Shown here piece by piece: positions 26,361 through 38,725 of a DNA stretch of 64,000 bases (within the stretch, counting starts at the first letter, position 1; each line of letters opens with the position of its first letter). Source of the stretch: Nephrocerus scutellatus. Lineage: Eukaryota; Arthropoda; Insecta; Diptera; Pipunculidae. The stretch is from contig OX352764.1 of the NCBI GenBank assembly GCA_947095585.1, forward strand, positions 4,387,001 through 4,451,000, read 5' to 3'. Both the position numbers and the translations under genes were made by a program. The notes beneath the pieces are model-generated. The model did not search any database. It saw only the letters and a list, made by a program, of their open reading frames with translations, and was not told where the DNA came from.

Positions 26361-28200
26361 TATGCGTACTTCGACCAAGCCAATCCAATGGGCCAGACGA
26401 AGTCTACCTTCCCACTTATTAATCACTGCCGTTGTGGCAGCCCATTTGACACCACAGTACGGTTCCGGTCCTAAGAACCCTGGCTAGTTCATCTGCATGT
26501 TCGCTGCCTGCAATTCCTTGATGACCAGGGAACCGAGTTTTGCTCTGTTAAGACCTGCCAGTGATTACAGTGCATTGTAGCAGCATTTAAATGATTTGGA
26601 GTCCATTATGTTGGACGATAGCGCTTTCAGTGCTGCTTGACTACCTGAGAAGATATTAATTGTAGCGCCTCTAAGATTGGTACTAAGGTTAATTCTAGCG
26701 CAGTCCTCAATGACATGGAGTTCAGCTTGGAAAACAGTGGGACTAATACCCAGTGGTATCGAGACTATGGTGTTGGGTCCCACTCCAGATTCCATCTTCG
26801 ATCCGTCTGTGTACCAGATCAGACCTTTATCGTCCAGTGCTGGAACAGCATTAGACAAAATTGGTGGGTCCAATATTTTAACCTCAAATAACCTGCCGAA
26901 ACAATACTTCCTGGCCATAGTGTCCTCTCTCTCTCTCTCTGGCTTTCACATCCCATGAAGGGATTTAGCCGCCCGCACTAAGGTCCTCCATCCGTCTCGA
27001 TCCATCGCTCTCGTCCTCCAGTTTCGACATCCTAATGCATGTAGATCTTGTTCGACGTCGTCACGCCAGCGCAGTCGGGGTCTTCCTCTACGACGCACAC
27101 CGGCTGGTTGTTGATGGAACACTTTATTGGTCATTCGTTGTTGTGGAGACCGTGTAACGTGGCCGAGCCATCTAACTCGATTGGATTTGATGAATCCGAT
27201 AATATCGCAGCCTCCAAGAAGCTGCCTTATCTCATGGTTCATACGAATCCGATATTCGTTGTCCGCGACTTTAATTGGACCAAAGATTGAGCGAATGATT
27301 TTTCTTTCGAAGGTAGATAACAATCGACAATCGCTAGAGGTCATGGTCCAGCTCTCGCTTCCGAAAGCCATTACAGGTCTTATGAGTGCTTTATAAAGTG
27401 CGAGTTTGCACGACTGCGACAGATGTTTAGATCGCAATAATTTTGATTGGGCATAGAAAACTCGTTGTCCGGCAGCGATTCGGGCTTTTATTTCTGCCTG
27501 CATATCATTCGTCGATGTTATAACTGACCCGAGGTATTTAAAGTTTTCGACGCTATCAAAGTTATGGTCGCCAGTTCCGAGATTTACCATGGAGATGTAC
27601 CTGGGTGTTGGTGTCCGGGATAGTACAAAACATTTCTCATGAGAATTGAGTCAAGGACTTTCAGGTGTCCCACGTAGTCACATGGTTTGTACCCATATTC
27701 TTAATGAAGATTGGGAGGGGTGAATGCCCTACAACAGCTTCTAATGCAGTCGTAGGCCAGGTGCGCATGGCACCCGTTATACCTAGACAGAGATATTAAA
27801 CCACACTGGAATACTCTAATGTAGTGCCTTTTATGATTATAGGTCCCAACTCGGACAGTCTTTGTTTCGTGCAAGGCACTATAACGGTTTTACAGGAATT
27901 AATGGAAAGCCCTTCTCTGTTGCACCATTCTAGGATGTAAAGTACCGCACCTTGCATGACATTTATAATGGTTGTGCTGTGCTTTCCGCTAATTATGACG
28001 ATGGCGATGTAGCCTGATCTATGTAGATCGGCTAGAAGGTTATCTATGACGAGTGCCCATAAAAAGAGAGAGAGAGGACAGCCCTTAGCTGCAGTAACCG
28101 ACACAGATACTCTCCCTAGTTCAAAATTTTCATGATTACTATACTTCCTTTTACTATGTAAATGAAAGTTAAATCTACATTTTAAATTTTTGAAAAACAT
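26361..28200 (-). mobile_element. I/R1-like LINE, split by a second LINE
   Basis: On the minus strand the upstream part (27,660-28,200) has an RT palm lacking some residues (AKGCPLSLFLWALVIDNLLA) and the post-YADD block EWCNREGLSINSCKTVIVPC. The downstream part (26,361-26,935) has an RNase H: IWYTDGSKMESGVG, IPLGISPTVFQAELHVIEDC and FSGSQAALKALSSN. A separate LINE lies between them. Missing YADD and frame damage make it inactive. Confidence 0.75.
26925..27645 (-). mobile_element. Nested LINE 3' end with intact RT C-terminal frame, RTE-like
   Basis: Inserted in the I/R1-like LINE. An uninterrupted frame of 214 codons from 27590 reads SVENFKYLGSVITSTND, YKALIRPVMAFGSESWTM, FERKIIRSIFG, NRVRWLGHVTRSP, RRRGRPRLRWRDDVEQDL and DGWRTLVRAAKSLHG. 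This is the thumb and C-terminal region of an insect LINE. The stop is followed within about ten bases by a (GA)n tail. A very short 3' UTR with a microsatellite tail is typical of RTE-type elements. The frame runs upstream of 27590 to roughly 27,640, where it is 5' truncated. Confidence 0.75.
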
Positions 28201-28201
28201 A

Positions 28202-28223
28202 GCAGTGTCTGGGAACAGCTAGT
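28202..28223 (+). mobile_element. Helitron-like 3' terminus, decayed
   Basis: GCAGTGTCTGGGAACAGCTAGT matches the last part of the other two CTAGT ends with changes in the GC stem. It is a weak call on its own. Confidence 0.4.
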
Positions 28224-30003
28224 TATTTATATTATACATACATTTTTTTGGCCCGAGTGAACACGAAATAAGATACCACTTTTTCGGTAAGTTTACCCAC
28301 ACTACATCTATCTAGTCTTTTTTCTTTTTTCTAATTGTTTTTTATTCTTTACATTCAAAACACACTTCCTGATTGGGCACAATAACAACACAATAAATAA
28401 GTTTTGTCAATTACGCTGCTGATATGCGGTTTTGACGATTGCATCTTAATTAGGTAATACAAATTACGCGCAACGAGTTGTTCGTGCGATATAAATAGAC
28501 AACAGGGTGGTGCCTAGAATATTTGGACTCTTATTATTTCTGAAGAGAAGGATTAAAAAAAGGCAAAGTTTATTTATTTGTCTGTTGAGTAAAAAACCAA
28601 TCCAAAAGAGAAAATCCGCTAGGAACAAAGTAAGGACACTTTCATATTCATATATTTAAAGTCACTCAATAGGTTCTCGTATTGCCAGAGCTGAGTGTTT
28701 CTAATAAACCAATGTAGGTTTTTATACAGTTCAACAAAAGCAATCCTTTCAAATTAATTGATAGATTTCTATCACTACAAGACTTTTTACAACATTCCAT
28801 GCATGAGTTATACCAATTTATAGTAATGACTCTAATGTCTCCTTCCAATTCCTGGAGAGAGTTAAGATTTCTTTCTCGTGGTTCCAGTTTGATGTTCCAT
28901 TTGCAATTTGTACCTGGGGTACAGTTTGATTTTGTGTTCTAATCCAAAGTTTTGTAACCGATACAGTAACTTTGCTATTAGTCGGCAATCGACAGGTATG
29001 GTTTCGTTTACTCTGCAAGATGACAATGAGAGAGCAAGCAAACTAATTGCTCAGGAAACTTTCTATAACTTGTTGTTTCTATTTCAAATAATAATAATGC
29101 TACAATAAAATAATTTGCTTGGGTGCGTGTACACGTATACGCGCTTCAAATAATGCTAGAATAAATGAGAGCCGAATTGATAGGAAAATGTTGTAGGATT
29201 ATTGTAGCATTATTTGAAGCCCGTATACGTGTGCACGCAAACAAGCAAATTATTTTATTGTAGCATTATTGTTATTTGAAATGGAAACAACGAGTAAACT
29301 ACAAATGCCAAATTTGATTTCGATTTGGCGTTCCATTTGCACAGCGTTAACGACGAAAACCACTAATACCTGTCAATCCCGTGGGTATGGCTTCGGGTAC
29401 GGTTTGTGCAATTGGAAAGAGACATAAATTTGGGCCTAAATTTTCATCATTTTTTTCTCATTATTTCTTTTGAAGGTACAAATGGAAAAACAACAATCAC
29501 AACACAACAACAACAAAAAATTTTGCATTTTCCCGACCTTTAGGTGATACGACAATAAAAATAACAACAATCAAACATTATAAGTTAATCTTGATTGGGT
29601 TATATTCCCTTTTAAATTTCACTTTCACGCTGTTATCTTGTTTCAGTTTCTCGCCAGTTTGTTATCACCGTAGCCGACGTTGTCCTAGTCGACGACGCCA
29701 CCAACAACTTCAAATTGCGCGTTAAACAACAACAACAAATTAATATCACAAAAAAAATTGCTTAAGCAAATATCAAATAATAATGATCAGTGGATATGCG
29801 AGAGATTATGTCGTCCGTAGGTGATCACCTCATCCACCCGATCAGTCTGAAATAAGTATTCGACAAGAGAACACAGAATAGTAACGCAACGTAGATTAAG
29901 TACAGTAACGCTATAACGACTGGCGAGACAAATCAAATTTTCAATAGGGGTTGTGTTGACAGTTTTTTATATATGTAATAATTTTTTTTAACAAAAGCGC
30001 ACA
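28224..30003. other. Spacer and promoter region of the hydroxylysine kinase gene
   Basis: No coding sequence is recognised. It contains the long inverted repeat at 29,068-29,297 and, around 28,870-28,940 and 29,325-29,430, copies of a short repeat with TTCCATTTGCA and GGAAAGAGACATAAAT that also occurs near 10,490-10,580. The presumed start site and leader of the next gene lie close to 29,900-30,000. Confidence 0.45.
29068..29297. repeat. Long inverted repeat, two arms of about 97 bp
   Basis: The arms 29,068-29,164 and 29,201-29,297 are about nine-tenths identical after inversion. Shared blocks include AATGCTACAATAAAATAATT, ACACGTATACG and GCTTCAAATAATGCTA. A spacer of about 36 bp separates them. 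Transcription through it would give a strong hairpin. Either a foldback transposon or a palindromic duplication could have made it. Confidence 0.8.
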
Positions 30004-33000
30004 ATGGAATTAGCTAATCTCTCGAAAAAGTCCTACACTCTAAATCACACATTTGATTTGAGCTCGAAGAAGAAGGATAACTCGAACCAATCGATAACCC
30101 AGGATAACAACGACGAACAGCAAATATATCACGAGACCACTGAAACTCAAGTCCTTCAACCGGGTTCCGATATTCAACCTAAGGTCAAAATCGAAGATGT
30201 CGAAAGTATTGCTCGAAGGCTGTACGGTATCACAATAAGTGAAATCAAGGAACTGATTTCTTATGATGATCGTAACTACCTGATTAAGGAAGATCGGTAA
30301 GAAATGTAATTGAGCGGTCCAGGCATTTGTATTTGTAAATATGTATAAAAAACCAACCAAGTAAATTCTCTAATCGGGTGTACAAAGTTTGAATAAAATC
30401 GGGCTTTAGGAAGTTGATTAAAATTGATCACAAGATTTGGCCAGTCAGCCACCAACACTCGCATGGTCAAGTTAATATAGAGAATTTAAATTAAAAATAG
30501 CAAGTGCATGAGCTGCGTAAAAAATTTAGAAAACTTATTATCACATGCCTAGTATACCGGTAAGAGATTTACTCGTAAATGACGCATAGCATAAAATCTG
30601 CAGCACTTTCGATAAAAATTTATTGTTATGTAACCCTGATCTCACAATGAAAAACTTAATACTTACTTTTGGTTTTGACAAAACAAAAATGTTTGCTCGT
30701 TATGTTAGAAATCCATACAATCCTGTAAGTCTTAAGTATTAAGTTTATCATTGTGAGAATTTATCTCTGTTATTTCATAATTATATTCTATTAATCTTTC
30801 AAATCTGATTTTGTTTAGCTGTAGCTATATACCATCTTCCATTATGTTTTAGTTAGTATAAATAAGTACTTGGTTGTGTAAACGTTTAACGAAACTCAAG
30901 AGTTAGAATTCCAATTATTGAGATCTGTGTTGGATAGTCTTCAAAGTCTATTGCGCATTTTCGATAATTGCTGTCTTTCATTAAGCTGTGAAGTTACAAT
31001 CCACTGCACTTGCTCTTGTTTGTCTTTTTTTATATTCTCCTTTGATATTTAAATATAGCGTTTCGTTTAACTTCAACAAACAATTAAGTACTATTTAGCG
31101 CATAATGAAAGACAATGATAATGTTGATAATGTTATGTGTTGCCATTTGTGTGAAAAAATATAAAATTCCCAGCACGAAAGTTCGCGAGAAGCTAGGCAC
31201 TGAACTAAAACGGTCTGTCGAAAAAACCAGCTAATAAAAACGAAATCTCGACCTCCAAAATGGACCATATGGCGTTATAAGCGTCAAATTTTACCACCGT
31301 GCTACAAACTTTCCCCAACGTGTTCGATTCGATGCAGGTAATGTTCTTAACGCAAAAGTTTGTCGATAGGTAGCGTTCAAAACAAGTGCAGGAAGTGCGT
31401 CATTGCGTGAGTTTTGCAGTTGAGAGCGGTAGCACTCAATGGCTTTCCGCGTAGTAAAGCGACCTTGAATAGCAAGTACAACTATAGAAAACGAGCATAA
31501 AATAGTGACTCAAAAGTGTGACTAACAGTCGGACATAAAAGTTTGACTAAAGATGAGACATTAACATAGAATTTTTCTGAACATCTACTCTGTACAGTGA
31601 GACGTTGTCACGTAAAAAAAAAGAATATTCTGTTCTATCAATGTAGTATAAAGAATACGTTCTAAACATTCCGAAGAAATAAAATAATATCCAAAAAAGA
31701 AAAAGAATACAAAGAATAAATAATAACAACGTTTTATGTCAAATTCGGAATATTCGGAATGTTTAGAATAAAATAAAGAAAACACTTAAGAAGATACTTC
31801 GGAGTTCGGAAACCAGCTTTTCAAGACATGTCAACCAATTTGGGACGAATAGATTTCTGACATTTCGTTGGCGGTCCCTATTTACCTTTTTAATCCATGT
31901 CCTAGTTTATCGGAGCGATTTTTTTTCAATTTTGATAATGCTTCCGACTGCTGCATAATTCTGCAATATCAACATTTACGAATGACCGGCTATCAAATTT
32001 GTATTTTTCATAAGTGCATAAGTTTCATAGAGCGCAGCATTTCGATTACGTTGAATTTATACCCGGTGCCAACCGAAGATTATTTTCACTCTCTATAATA
32101 TCAGTACAGTACATATGTGTACACATCAGTTCATTTAATTTAATTATCACACAAAAAGTTCCACTTTTCGTTTTTGCTATTTGTTAACCAAATATTTGCG
32201 CTAGCATTAAGCGAGAAAATAATGCGAATTCGAAGAAGGCTTTTATAATTGGATCAGTGGTGAATCTAAAAATGAAGTTGGGTGTGTGACGTTTGTATGT
32301 ATGGCTGTTTCTATCACGTGGGTAAGATTAAAAAAGCACATAAGCGATATTGCACTTCACAATCGAACTGGGTGGTGACATCACCCTTAAAATTTGGCGT
32401 AGTTTATGGTCGCAAATCAAATCTGTTTTGTCAAAAATTGTTCAATACACGTATAAGAAATGAACGTCATAAAACTTAATCAATCATGATTGTTCAAGCG
32501 TATAGCCTGTTACATTTGCTACCTTCATACCCGAAACTAAAACAACGGCTAAACTGTTAAAGCGCCAGGTTTGTATGGTTTCGGGCCCAACGCTTTGTAA
32601 ATGGAACCATTAATCGATATCAACCAAAGATTCCCTTTTTTGCATTCGTCGTCATCTGATGTGTGAAGTGTGTTATGTACTGAAGACAAGAGCTAAATAT
32701 TAAAGGGTCTAGACCATAGAATCCGTTGAGTCAGTTGCATCGACGTATTCGTTGACGTTGCCGTATGTCACGCAAAAAGGTGACTCAATGAATACGTTGT
32801 CATCGTACAGGGAAACAAGCCCAAATGTCATAATAAACTTAAAATTGCTCTGAGTGAGAACTGTCAAAACATTTGCCGGAGAGAAAAGTTTAAAGTTGGT
32901 CAACTTTTTGCGTTGCTCTTGTCATCTTCCCATAAGAATGCGTGTTTTTCGTCGATCTTTCGTTGCATACGTCGTCCCAACGGACGCAACGGATTCTATG

Positions 33001-35292
33001 GGCTGGGTATTTAACCAGCTGTTTCGTTACCGCTAACGTAGGCTGGTTGCCTCGTAATTGGTTCTGCTTGCTCTCTGGATTGAAGCTAGGTTAGCGCTCA
33101 TGGAAACCGGGTTGAGTTGAGTTTTCGTTTAACTCAGTTTGAACTCAACGAAAATGCCTGGGCTGAGCAGAGTTGAAATTCCATATAGCTATTTTTATTT
33201 TTTTGTAAGTAGTCAGGGGATTTTGTATTATGTTGTCAAAATTTCATCTCTATTTCAAATTGATTACATGGAAAACTTGACTTTCGCGTGCATGGGGATG
33301 TGGGGATGTCAAATGTCAAGGAATAATGGTTGCTGATGTTTGCCAAATGCAACAAATGGTTATAATCAAATTTAGCCTGCATCACCATTTGTCTCAGTTC
33401 TTCGTGTTCAAAAGACAAATGTCAAATTTACTCATGTAAAGAGCTACCTGGATCATTCGCGGCTATGCGCACGAAAGTGAACGAAAACATAAATAACCGG
33501 AGCTGAACTCTATTATGCCTGAAACACAAATACGCTTCAGCTTCGCCTGACGTTTACGACTTCAGCCATACGATTTCACAATGTAGCTTCGGCTTCAACG
33601 TTTCGTTTGGCAATCGTAAAGAAAAACGTAATGCTACGAAGCTACAAACGGAAGCTCTAGTTCAAAAGTACTGAACATTTGCTTTGCCTGACAGTTTAAA
33701 GCAGAGAACTGTGGCAGAACTCACATTTGAGAAATGCCATTTAGAGAAAAGTCATTTAAAGCAAATTTAAAGCGGCTGGCTGCATCGTAACGCAGCGAAG
33801 ACGAAGCTGAAGCGTGTCTGTGTTCAGGCATTATAACCACACAATACACATTTTGTGTATTCGCAAATTCGCCTCTGCATGCTCATGCTGGAAAACGTCC
33901 GTTATAATTCATGCTTTAATCCGAGCAAGAGCTTAGATTTGCATGCCGATGTCAGTGGATTCCGCATAATACAAAATGTTTGCTAATACACCGAAAGAGA
34001 TAGAAATCGTATCTGTATGCACTATTTAAAAATTACGGAAAATAATTTTTCGATGAAAGTTCTGCAGGCAAAAGTATCGCACCACACCTTTGCTTTTTGG
34101 TATCTTATCTGTGTGCGGTTCGTTGGCAATTTATCTAGATTAGCGAAGATTTATTAGTAGTAAGAAAACAATTCGAGTTGAATAATAAGTATATGTGCCT
34201 GTATTCTTGTTTAATAAAAATTACTTGTATTTATAGGAATATAAAAAATCCGCTCATTACAAAGGTCTGGCCCCATGGATACGTTCTTAAGATTCTAAAT
34301 GCACATGATTCTCACAAAACTGCTTTTATCGATGCACAAACTCAGTTGATGATTTACTTAGGTAAAGGAACAATTAAATAAAAAATTAAATATTTTTTTA
34401 ATATCAATAAAAAACAGCTAAAGAAAACATTCAATGCCCCAAGCCAATATCCAATGTAAACGGGAAGCATTTTTCCTTGGAACACATCAACGGTTCGGAC
34501 CACATTGTGCGCCTCTTGGAATTTATTCCAGGGCAAATATTTCACCAAGTACCGAAAACGAACTATATGCTCTACCAAAGCGGCGAATATATTGCTAAGA
34601 TTGACCGAGCTTTGAAGGTATGTACGTATTAAGTTCAGTTCGGTTTCCTAATTAAAACCTTATCCTTGAAGAACTTCTCCCACGATGCCTATGCAACACA
34701 CAAAACCGTGTGGATGCTTCAGTCAGTTCCGCAGCTTAAAGATTTCATCTATGTCCTACAAGATCACAGTCGCAAGGCGATCGTGGAAGAGATAATCGAG
34801 GCATTTGAGACAACTGTTTTGCCAAAAATCGACTCCTTCCAACAGCAAATTATCCACGGCGACTATAACGAACAAAATATCATTGTGAATGAACTAAAAG
34901 GTCAGCCAAAATACAAAATTACAGGAATTATTGATTTTGGTGATACTAGTCGTTCGCCGTTGATTTTTGAAATTGGCATTGCAATGACATATATGATGCT
35001 GCAGGCGAAGAATCTTGCTAGCGGCGGTATATTCTTAGCTGGATACGAATCAGAACATCTAATTGTCCAGAAAGAAAAGCCATTTCTTAAATATTGTGTG
35101 GCGGCTCGTTTGGCACAGAGCTTGGTGATGGGGGCGTATACGCATTCGTTGCATCCAACAAACGATTATGTGTTGGTCACACAGGAAGAAGGATGGAAAC
35201 TCATTGAAGATCTTTGGCGCAATAATTTTACGAAAATCGATGAAATATGGCAAACAACTGCTGATGATTACCTTAAGCAAAGTGTCAAATAA
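30004..35292 (+). CDS. HYKK: Hydroxylysine kinase (APH-fold), four exons
   Basis: Exons 30004-30296, 34237-34361, 34418-34617 and 34672-35292; all introns are GT-AG and the protein is 412 aa. HYKK (AGPHD1) phosphorylates 5-hydroxylysine with GTP in lysine breakdown. Visible are ARRLYGI..(I)KELISYDDRNYLI at the start of the fold, YVLKILNAHDS with the nucleotide-binding Lys, the catalytic HGDYNEQNI, the metal-binding IIDFGDTSRSP, and then AARLAQSLVMGAYTH and EIWQTTADDYL, in the same order as the human protein. The first 60 residues are Asn/Gln/Ser-rich and not conserved. Intron 1 is 3.9 kb with at least four repeat elements; the other two are 56 and 54 nt. AATAAA occurs near 35,627. Confidence 0.9.
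30361..30490 (+). repeat. Dispersed repeat, copy 3
   Basis: It shares AATAAAATCGGGCTTTAGGA, CCAGTCAGCC and AAGTTAATATAGAGAATTTA with copies 1 and 2 in nak intron 1. Its left end TAAATTCTCTA is the inverse of its right end TAGAGAATTTA, a possible short terminal repeat. It lies just inside intron 1 of HYKK. Confidence 0.6.
30638..30760. mobile_element. MITE, CTCTCACAATG family, copy 3
   Basis: Ends GATCTCACAATGAAAAACTT and AAGTTTATCATTGTGAGAAT pair as inverted repeats. The internal block AATCCATACAATCCTGTAAG matches the element at 10304-10454. It lies in HYKK intron 1. Confidence 0.75.
30761..32711. other. HYKK intron 1, unassigned stretch
   Basis: AT-rich intron. A short repeat related to those near 10,490 and 28,900 occurs at about 32,540-32,610 (TATGGTTTCGGGCCCAACGC). 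No coding exon fits. Confidence 0.4.
32712..33003. mobile_element. MITE-like element with about 35-bp inverted ends
   Basis: The left end ACCATAGAATCCGTTGAGTC and right end GGACGCAACGGATTCTATGG are inverse copies; similarity continues to CGACGTAT on both sides. No transposase and no clear target duplication. It lies in HYKK intron 1. Confidence 0.7.
33516..33830. mobile_element. MITE with about 38-bp inverted ends and TTA target duplication
   Basis: The left end TGCCTGAAACACAAATACGC and right end GCGTGTCTGTGTTCAGGCA are inverse, followed inward by TTCAGCTTCG on each side. TTA flanks the element at 33513-33515 and 33831-33833. A three-base TWA duplication is the signature of PIF/Harbinger insertions. 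Tandem-like GAAGC/GCTTC motifs fill the interior. Confidence 0.72.
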
Positions 35293-36410
35293 GCGAGTAA
35301 TAATTATTAAGATTTTATTACCTAATTATGTCAATTAAAAGTTCAAATGTTACCAACAAATTAAACGAACGACGGGTTTGAGTTCGAACTAAACTGACAA
35401 AATTCTCTCCTTTGCTGATGTGTCGAACATGTTTGATGATTTAGAGAACCTAATTTGAGAGTATGTACACTTTTTAGAACACTATCGATCATAATTCGGA
35501 ATACCTTTGTACAAAGTTTAGAATTAGTTTAGCTCGAACTCGGACACGTTGACAGTTTTAATTCTTAGAATTGATGGAATTGATGTGAATGAAAAAACTG
35601 AATAATGAAAAAACAAAAACATATATAATAAATCATTAATTTATAACTACAAGATGTCCAATATGTAATCGCAAAATTTAGTTCTCCGTTCTACCGGAGA
35701 ATTATTGCATTCAAATACTTCGAGTTTTTAATGTTAATCTGCTGATTACGGAATTCACTTTTGTCACTTTACTCACGAAGTTAAATTTGAGTGAAACTTG
35801 TATATTCTATTATGGAATACACTTTGCATCCACTCCGATAGAAATGTCAAAGTTTTTCACTTTGAATTTGGTAGTGACTGCGTGACAAGTGATTGTGCTC
35901 TACAAAAGCTCAATACATTTTATTATTATATATATATATTAATTTATTTATATTATTCTTTAAGACTGTTTCATTTAAAAACTTCATAAAATTGTCCAAT
36001 ATAGAAAACTGTGAGAATCCTTCGAAAAAAAAGCAAGTGTAGGTATGTTTATTTTGTTAGACAATTGAAAAACAATTGGCTGAAATTGGAAGGCATATGT
36101 GTGGACTTATTGAGTGTAATGATAATATGTACTAATAACTCAACAATACATTTTTTTAGGCTGACTACGAGCACTTCATTGCGCAAGAAGCTAGAAAGCT
36201 TGTAAGAAAAAAGCTAGCTTCAAATGTGGCGGAATGGGACTTCTTGCTTCAGCTTCACCTCAATCTTCTCACACTAAAAATAAATTGTGATGTTCTATTC
36301 ACTAAAATAGTTTGATCTCAAAAACAATGATGGCAGATCAAGGTTTTGTGTTTTATTTACCCAAAAAAATTAAGAGATCAAATTTCAGAATTCGCATTTC
36401 TTTTTAAGAC
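35293..36410. other. Downstream of HYKK
   Basis: 3' UTR and spacer. A TATATATATAT microsatellite lies at about 35,930-35,945. No gene is recognised. Confidence 0.4.
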
Positions 36411-36414
36411 TTAC

Positions 36415-37190
36415 CGTTGCCGCGGGGTCGGGGGGGCTCCCATACACATTTTCCCCCCATATGGCGGCATCAGATCGTTTCATACTGTAATGACTGTGTT
36501 CTTTCCACATTAGTTGTCATTTGGTGCAGCTCCATAATACTGTGTGAGGGTAAACAAACGTCTTCAGCGTAGTCCAGATGTTTGAGTTGAGATGTAAGTT
36601 TCCAACGAATTCCCCCGTTTCCAGCAGATAAAGCGAAGCCCATCACTAATCACCAACAAAAAAAGTATCGGCGATAGAATGCAACCTTGTCGTACCCCAT
36701 TTAGGATCTCGAATTCCTCTGACAGTTTATCGGGTGCAGGTTTATCGGGTATACCTCTCCTGCGCAAGGCGAGTCAGATAAACTATCTGTTAACACTGTC
36801 AAATGCCTTCTCAGAATCGATGAACAGCAGGTGTAGTGTTGACCGAAAACCAACGCACTGTTTAATAATGATCCGCAGGGTGTTGACGTGGTCGACACAG
36901 GAGGATCCAGTGCTGAAACCTGCTTGTTCGACATCGAGTGTATCTTCCAGATGTTCCTAAATTCGTTCAAGTACTAATTTTGCTATTCCAACTTGTTGTT
37001 CCTTAGTGCGTTGATCGGCGGTAGCGATCTCGTCTTTACTGGGAGTTGAGGTGCGAATTCGGGTAATTGTTACTTCCGGCAGCTCCATTTGATTTGGGGG
37101 CATATTGTTGGTGAATACACGGCTAAGGACCGTAGAAAAATGCTTTTTCCATCGCTACGGATGTTGGCTAGAACTGTGACCACCTGTCAG
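36415..37190 (-). mobile_element. RTE-type LINE fragment plus a dispersed-repeat end
   Basis: The minus strand shows SALVFGQHYTC, FIDSEKAFDSVN-like sequence, RRRGIPDK and SEEFEILNGVRQGCILSPIL with LLVISDGL, which are RT fingers and palm of an RTE-like element; the frames are shifted. At 36,415-36,485 the sequence, read in reverse, carries TATGGGAGCCCCCCCGACCC and CTGATGCCGCCATATGG, matching the 5' part of the repeat at 12442. The element is incomplete at both ends. Confidence 0.7.
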
Positions 37191-37479
37191 CTCATACATG
37201 TGTACATAGATTCAGATTTAAATTTTTATTAATATAATCTTTTAAATTTTTTTAGTTCTTGTGCACTGTCATGTTATGATGTTTAATTTTTTTGTTTCTG
37301 TTTTATGTTTTTTTATTTGTATTTTTTAATTTTATTTTGGGAAAATAATGGGAATTTAATCCTTTAAGAAATAGGAAAAGCAATATCTGGGATAAAGTTG
37401 TACATAAGTTAACATTTCTTTATTCATTGCATTTTATTGGGGTAGCTAATCTTATTTCTAATCCTATACAATAAATGCA
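37191..37479. other. Spacer
   Basis: T-rich spacer with no identifiable feature. Confidence 0.35.
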
Positions 37480-37640
37480 ACTTCAAACGACAATTGCTGT
37501 TTTGCTTTGGCTAAGCCAGCTTGGCTAACAACAAAATCGCATAAGCTAAAGCCGAAAATAAATCCAAAAAGTTTTTAGGATTTATAACTAAAGCCACTTT
37601 TTAGTTATAGCGCTCACCGTAAGGCGGTGTTTTGTTTAAT
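37480..37640 (-). repeat. Dispersed repeat, inverse partner of 58,915-59,125
   Basis: After inversion, CCGCCTTACGGTGAGCGC, AATCCTAAAAACTTTTTGGA and TTTATTTTCGGCTTTAGC match the copy near Sirt1 block by block. The ends carry AAGCCAGCTTGGCTAA-like inverted motifs, so it may be a MITE. Confidence 0.65.
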
Positions 37641-38725
37641 ACACAACAATTAAAATGCATCGAACATTTAAAGCCAAAAGATTTAGAAATAGTAATATGG
37701 AATCCACCTCAGGTCAGCTAATTTGTTGAATAAAAGGTTCACAGTATTGCCATATGTTACGTCCTTGATGTGTTTTGGTAATCCAAGAAAAATTTGTCAT
37801 GATTCATGAAATTTATGAATTTGCAAATTCGTCCGTTAATAAATAAAAACTCAATCATAATATATTTATATAACACCGTCAAAAAATGCGCTTTTTTTAA
37901 GGAAAATTATGTCGATCTGCGCCAGATTTTTTAAAAAAGAAAAACGATGTAAATCAAAAAAAAAACATTAGGAATTTTTGACACTATATAGTTGTGCTGT
38001 AATTGTCATCACCGCTCACAATTTAAAAAAAATAAAGAAGACTCATTTTTAGTTTACATGTTTTTATTTTTTTTTTTCTCATTTTATACATTTTTGTTTT
38101 CATTTAGGTTTTGCCGTTTTGATTATTGTTTTGTGTATTCTCAATATCCGTGTTGTACATTTTAAATGCACATAGCGCGTGATGATCGAATTTATCGACC
38201 AATTACAATTGAAGAGTGAATGAAATTTATGAAATGCTTGAACCGTAAAATTAATTCCTATTTTCAGATATACATCATCATATAAAAATAAAATATACAA
38301 AAAAAATTGTAAAAAGTGAGATACATGAATGTAAATATATATGTATATTATATAAATATATATCTACAAAAACCTAGATACTTATGTGAATTTTTTTTTT
38401 AATTTTTGGTTGTTTGCTACAAATTTTTTCGTCTATAGTAAGTCGAGTGAAGATAGAGTAAAAAATATTGTTCGTCTGCGTTATGAGAATAAAAATATAT
38501 CGCTTAACACGTGAGCAAAAAAAATATTTAAAAAAATGTCAACACAAAATGACGAAATGATTATGAAGTTTCATATGAGGATACCAAAGTTTACTGTTGG
38601 TGCAGTTATAAGAAGGAATCGATACGCGACTTTAAGCTAAAGCAAAAGATTATCACACTTATAGCGGGAGAAGAGGTACTTTGATGTCAATGATGAAATC
38701 GTGGTTGCTTCCTTCTTCTCGAGAA
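37641..38725. other. msl-1 3' flank
   Basis: AT-rich, with T runs near 38,060-38,090 and 38,390. Probably 3' UTR of msl-1 nearest the gene; reverse AATAAA motifs are frequent here, so the cleavage site cannot be chosen. Confidence 0.4.

Noticed and set aside
26919..28080. TGTCCTCTCTCTCT at 26,919 and its inverse AGAGAGAGGACA at 28,068 look like terminal inverted repeats of a 1.16-kb element.
   Set aside because: The right one is part of the outer LINE's RT codons (GCP-LSLFLW), and the left one is the microsatellite tail of the inner LINE. The match is dinucleotide repeat plus chance.
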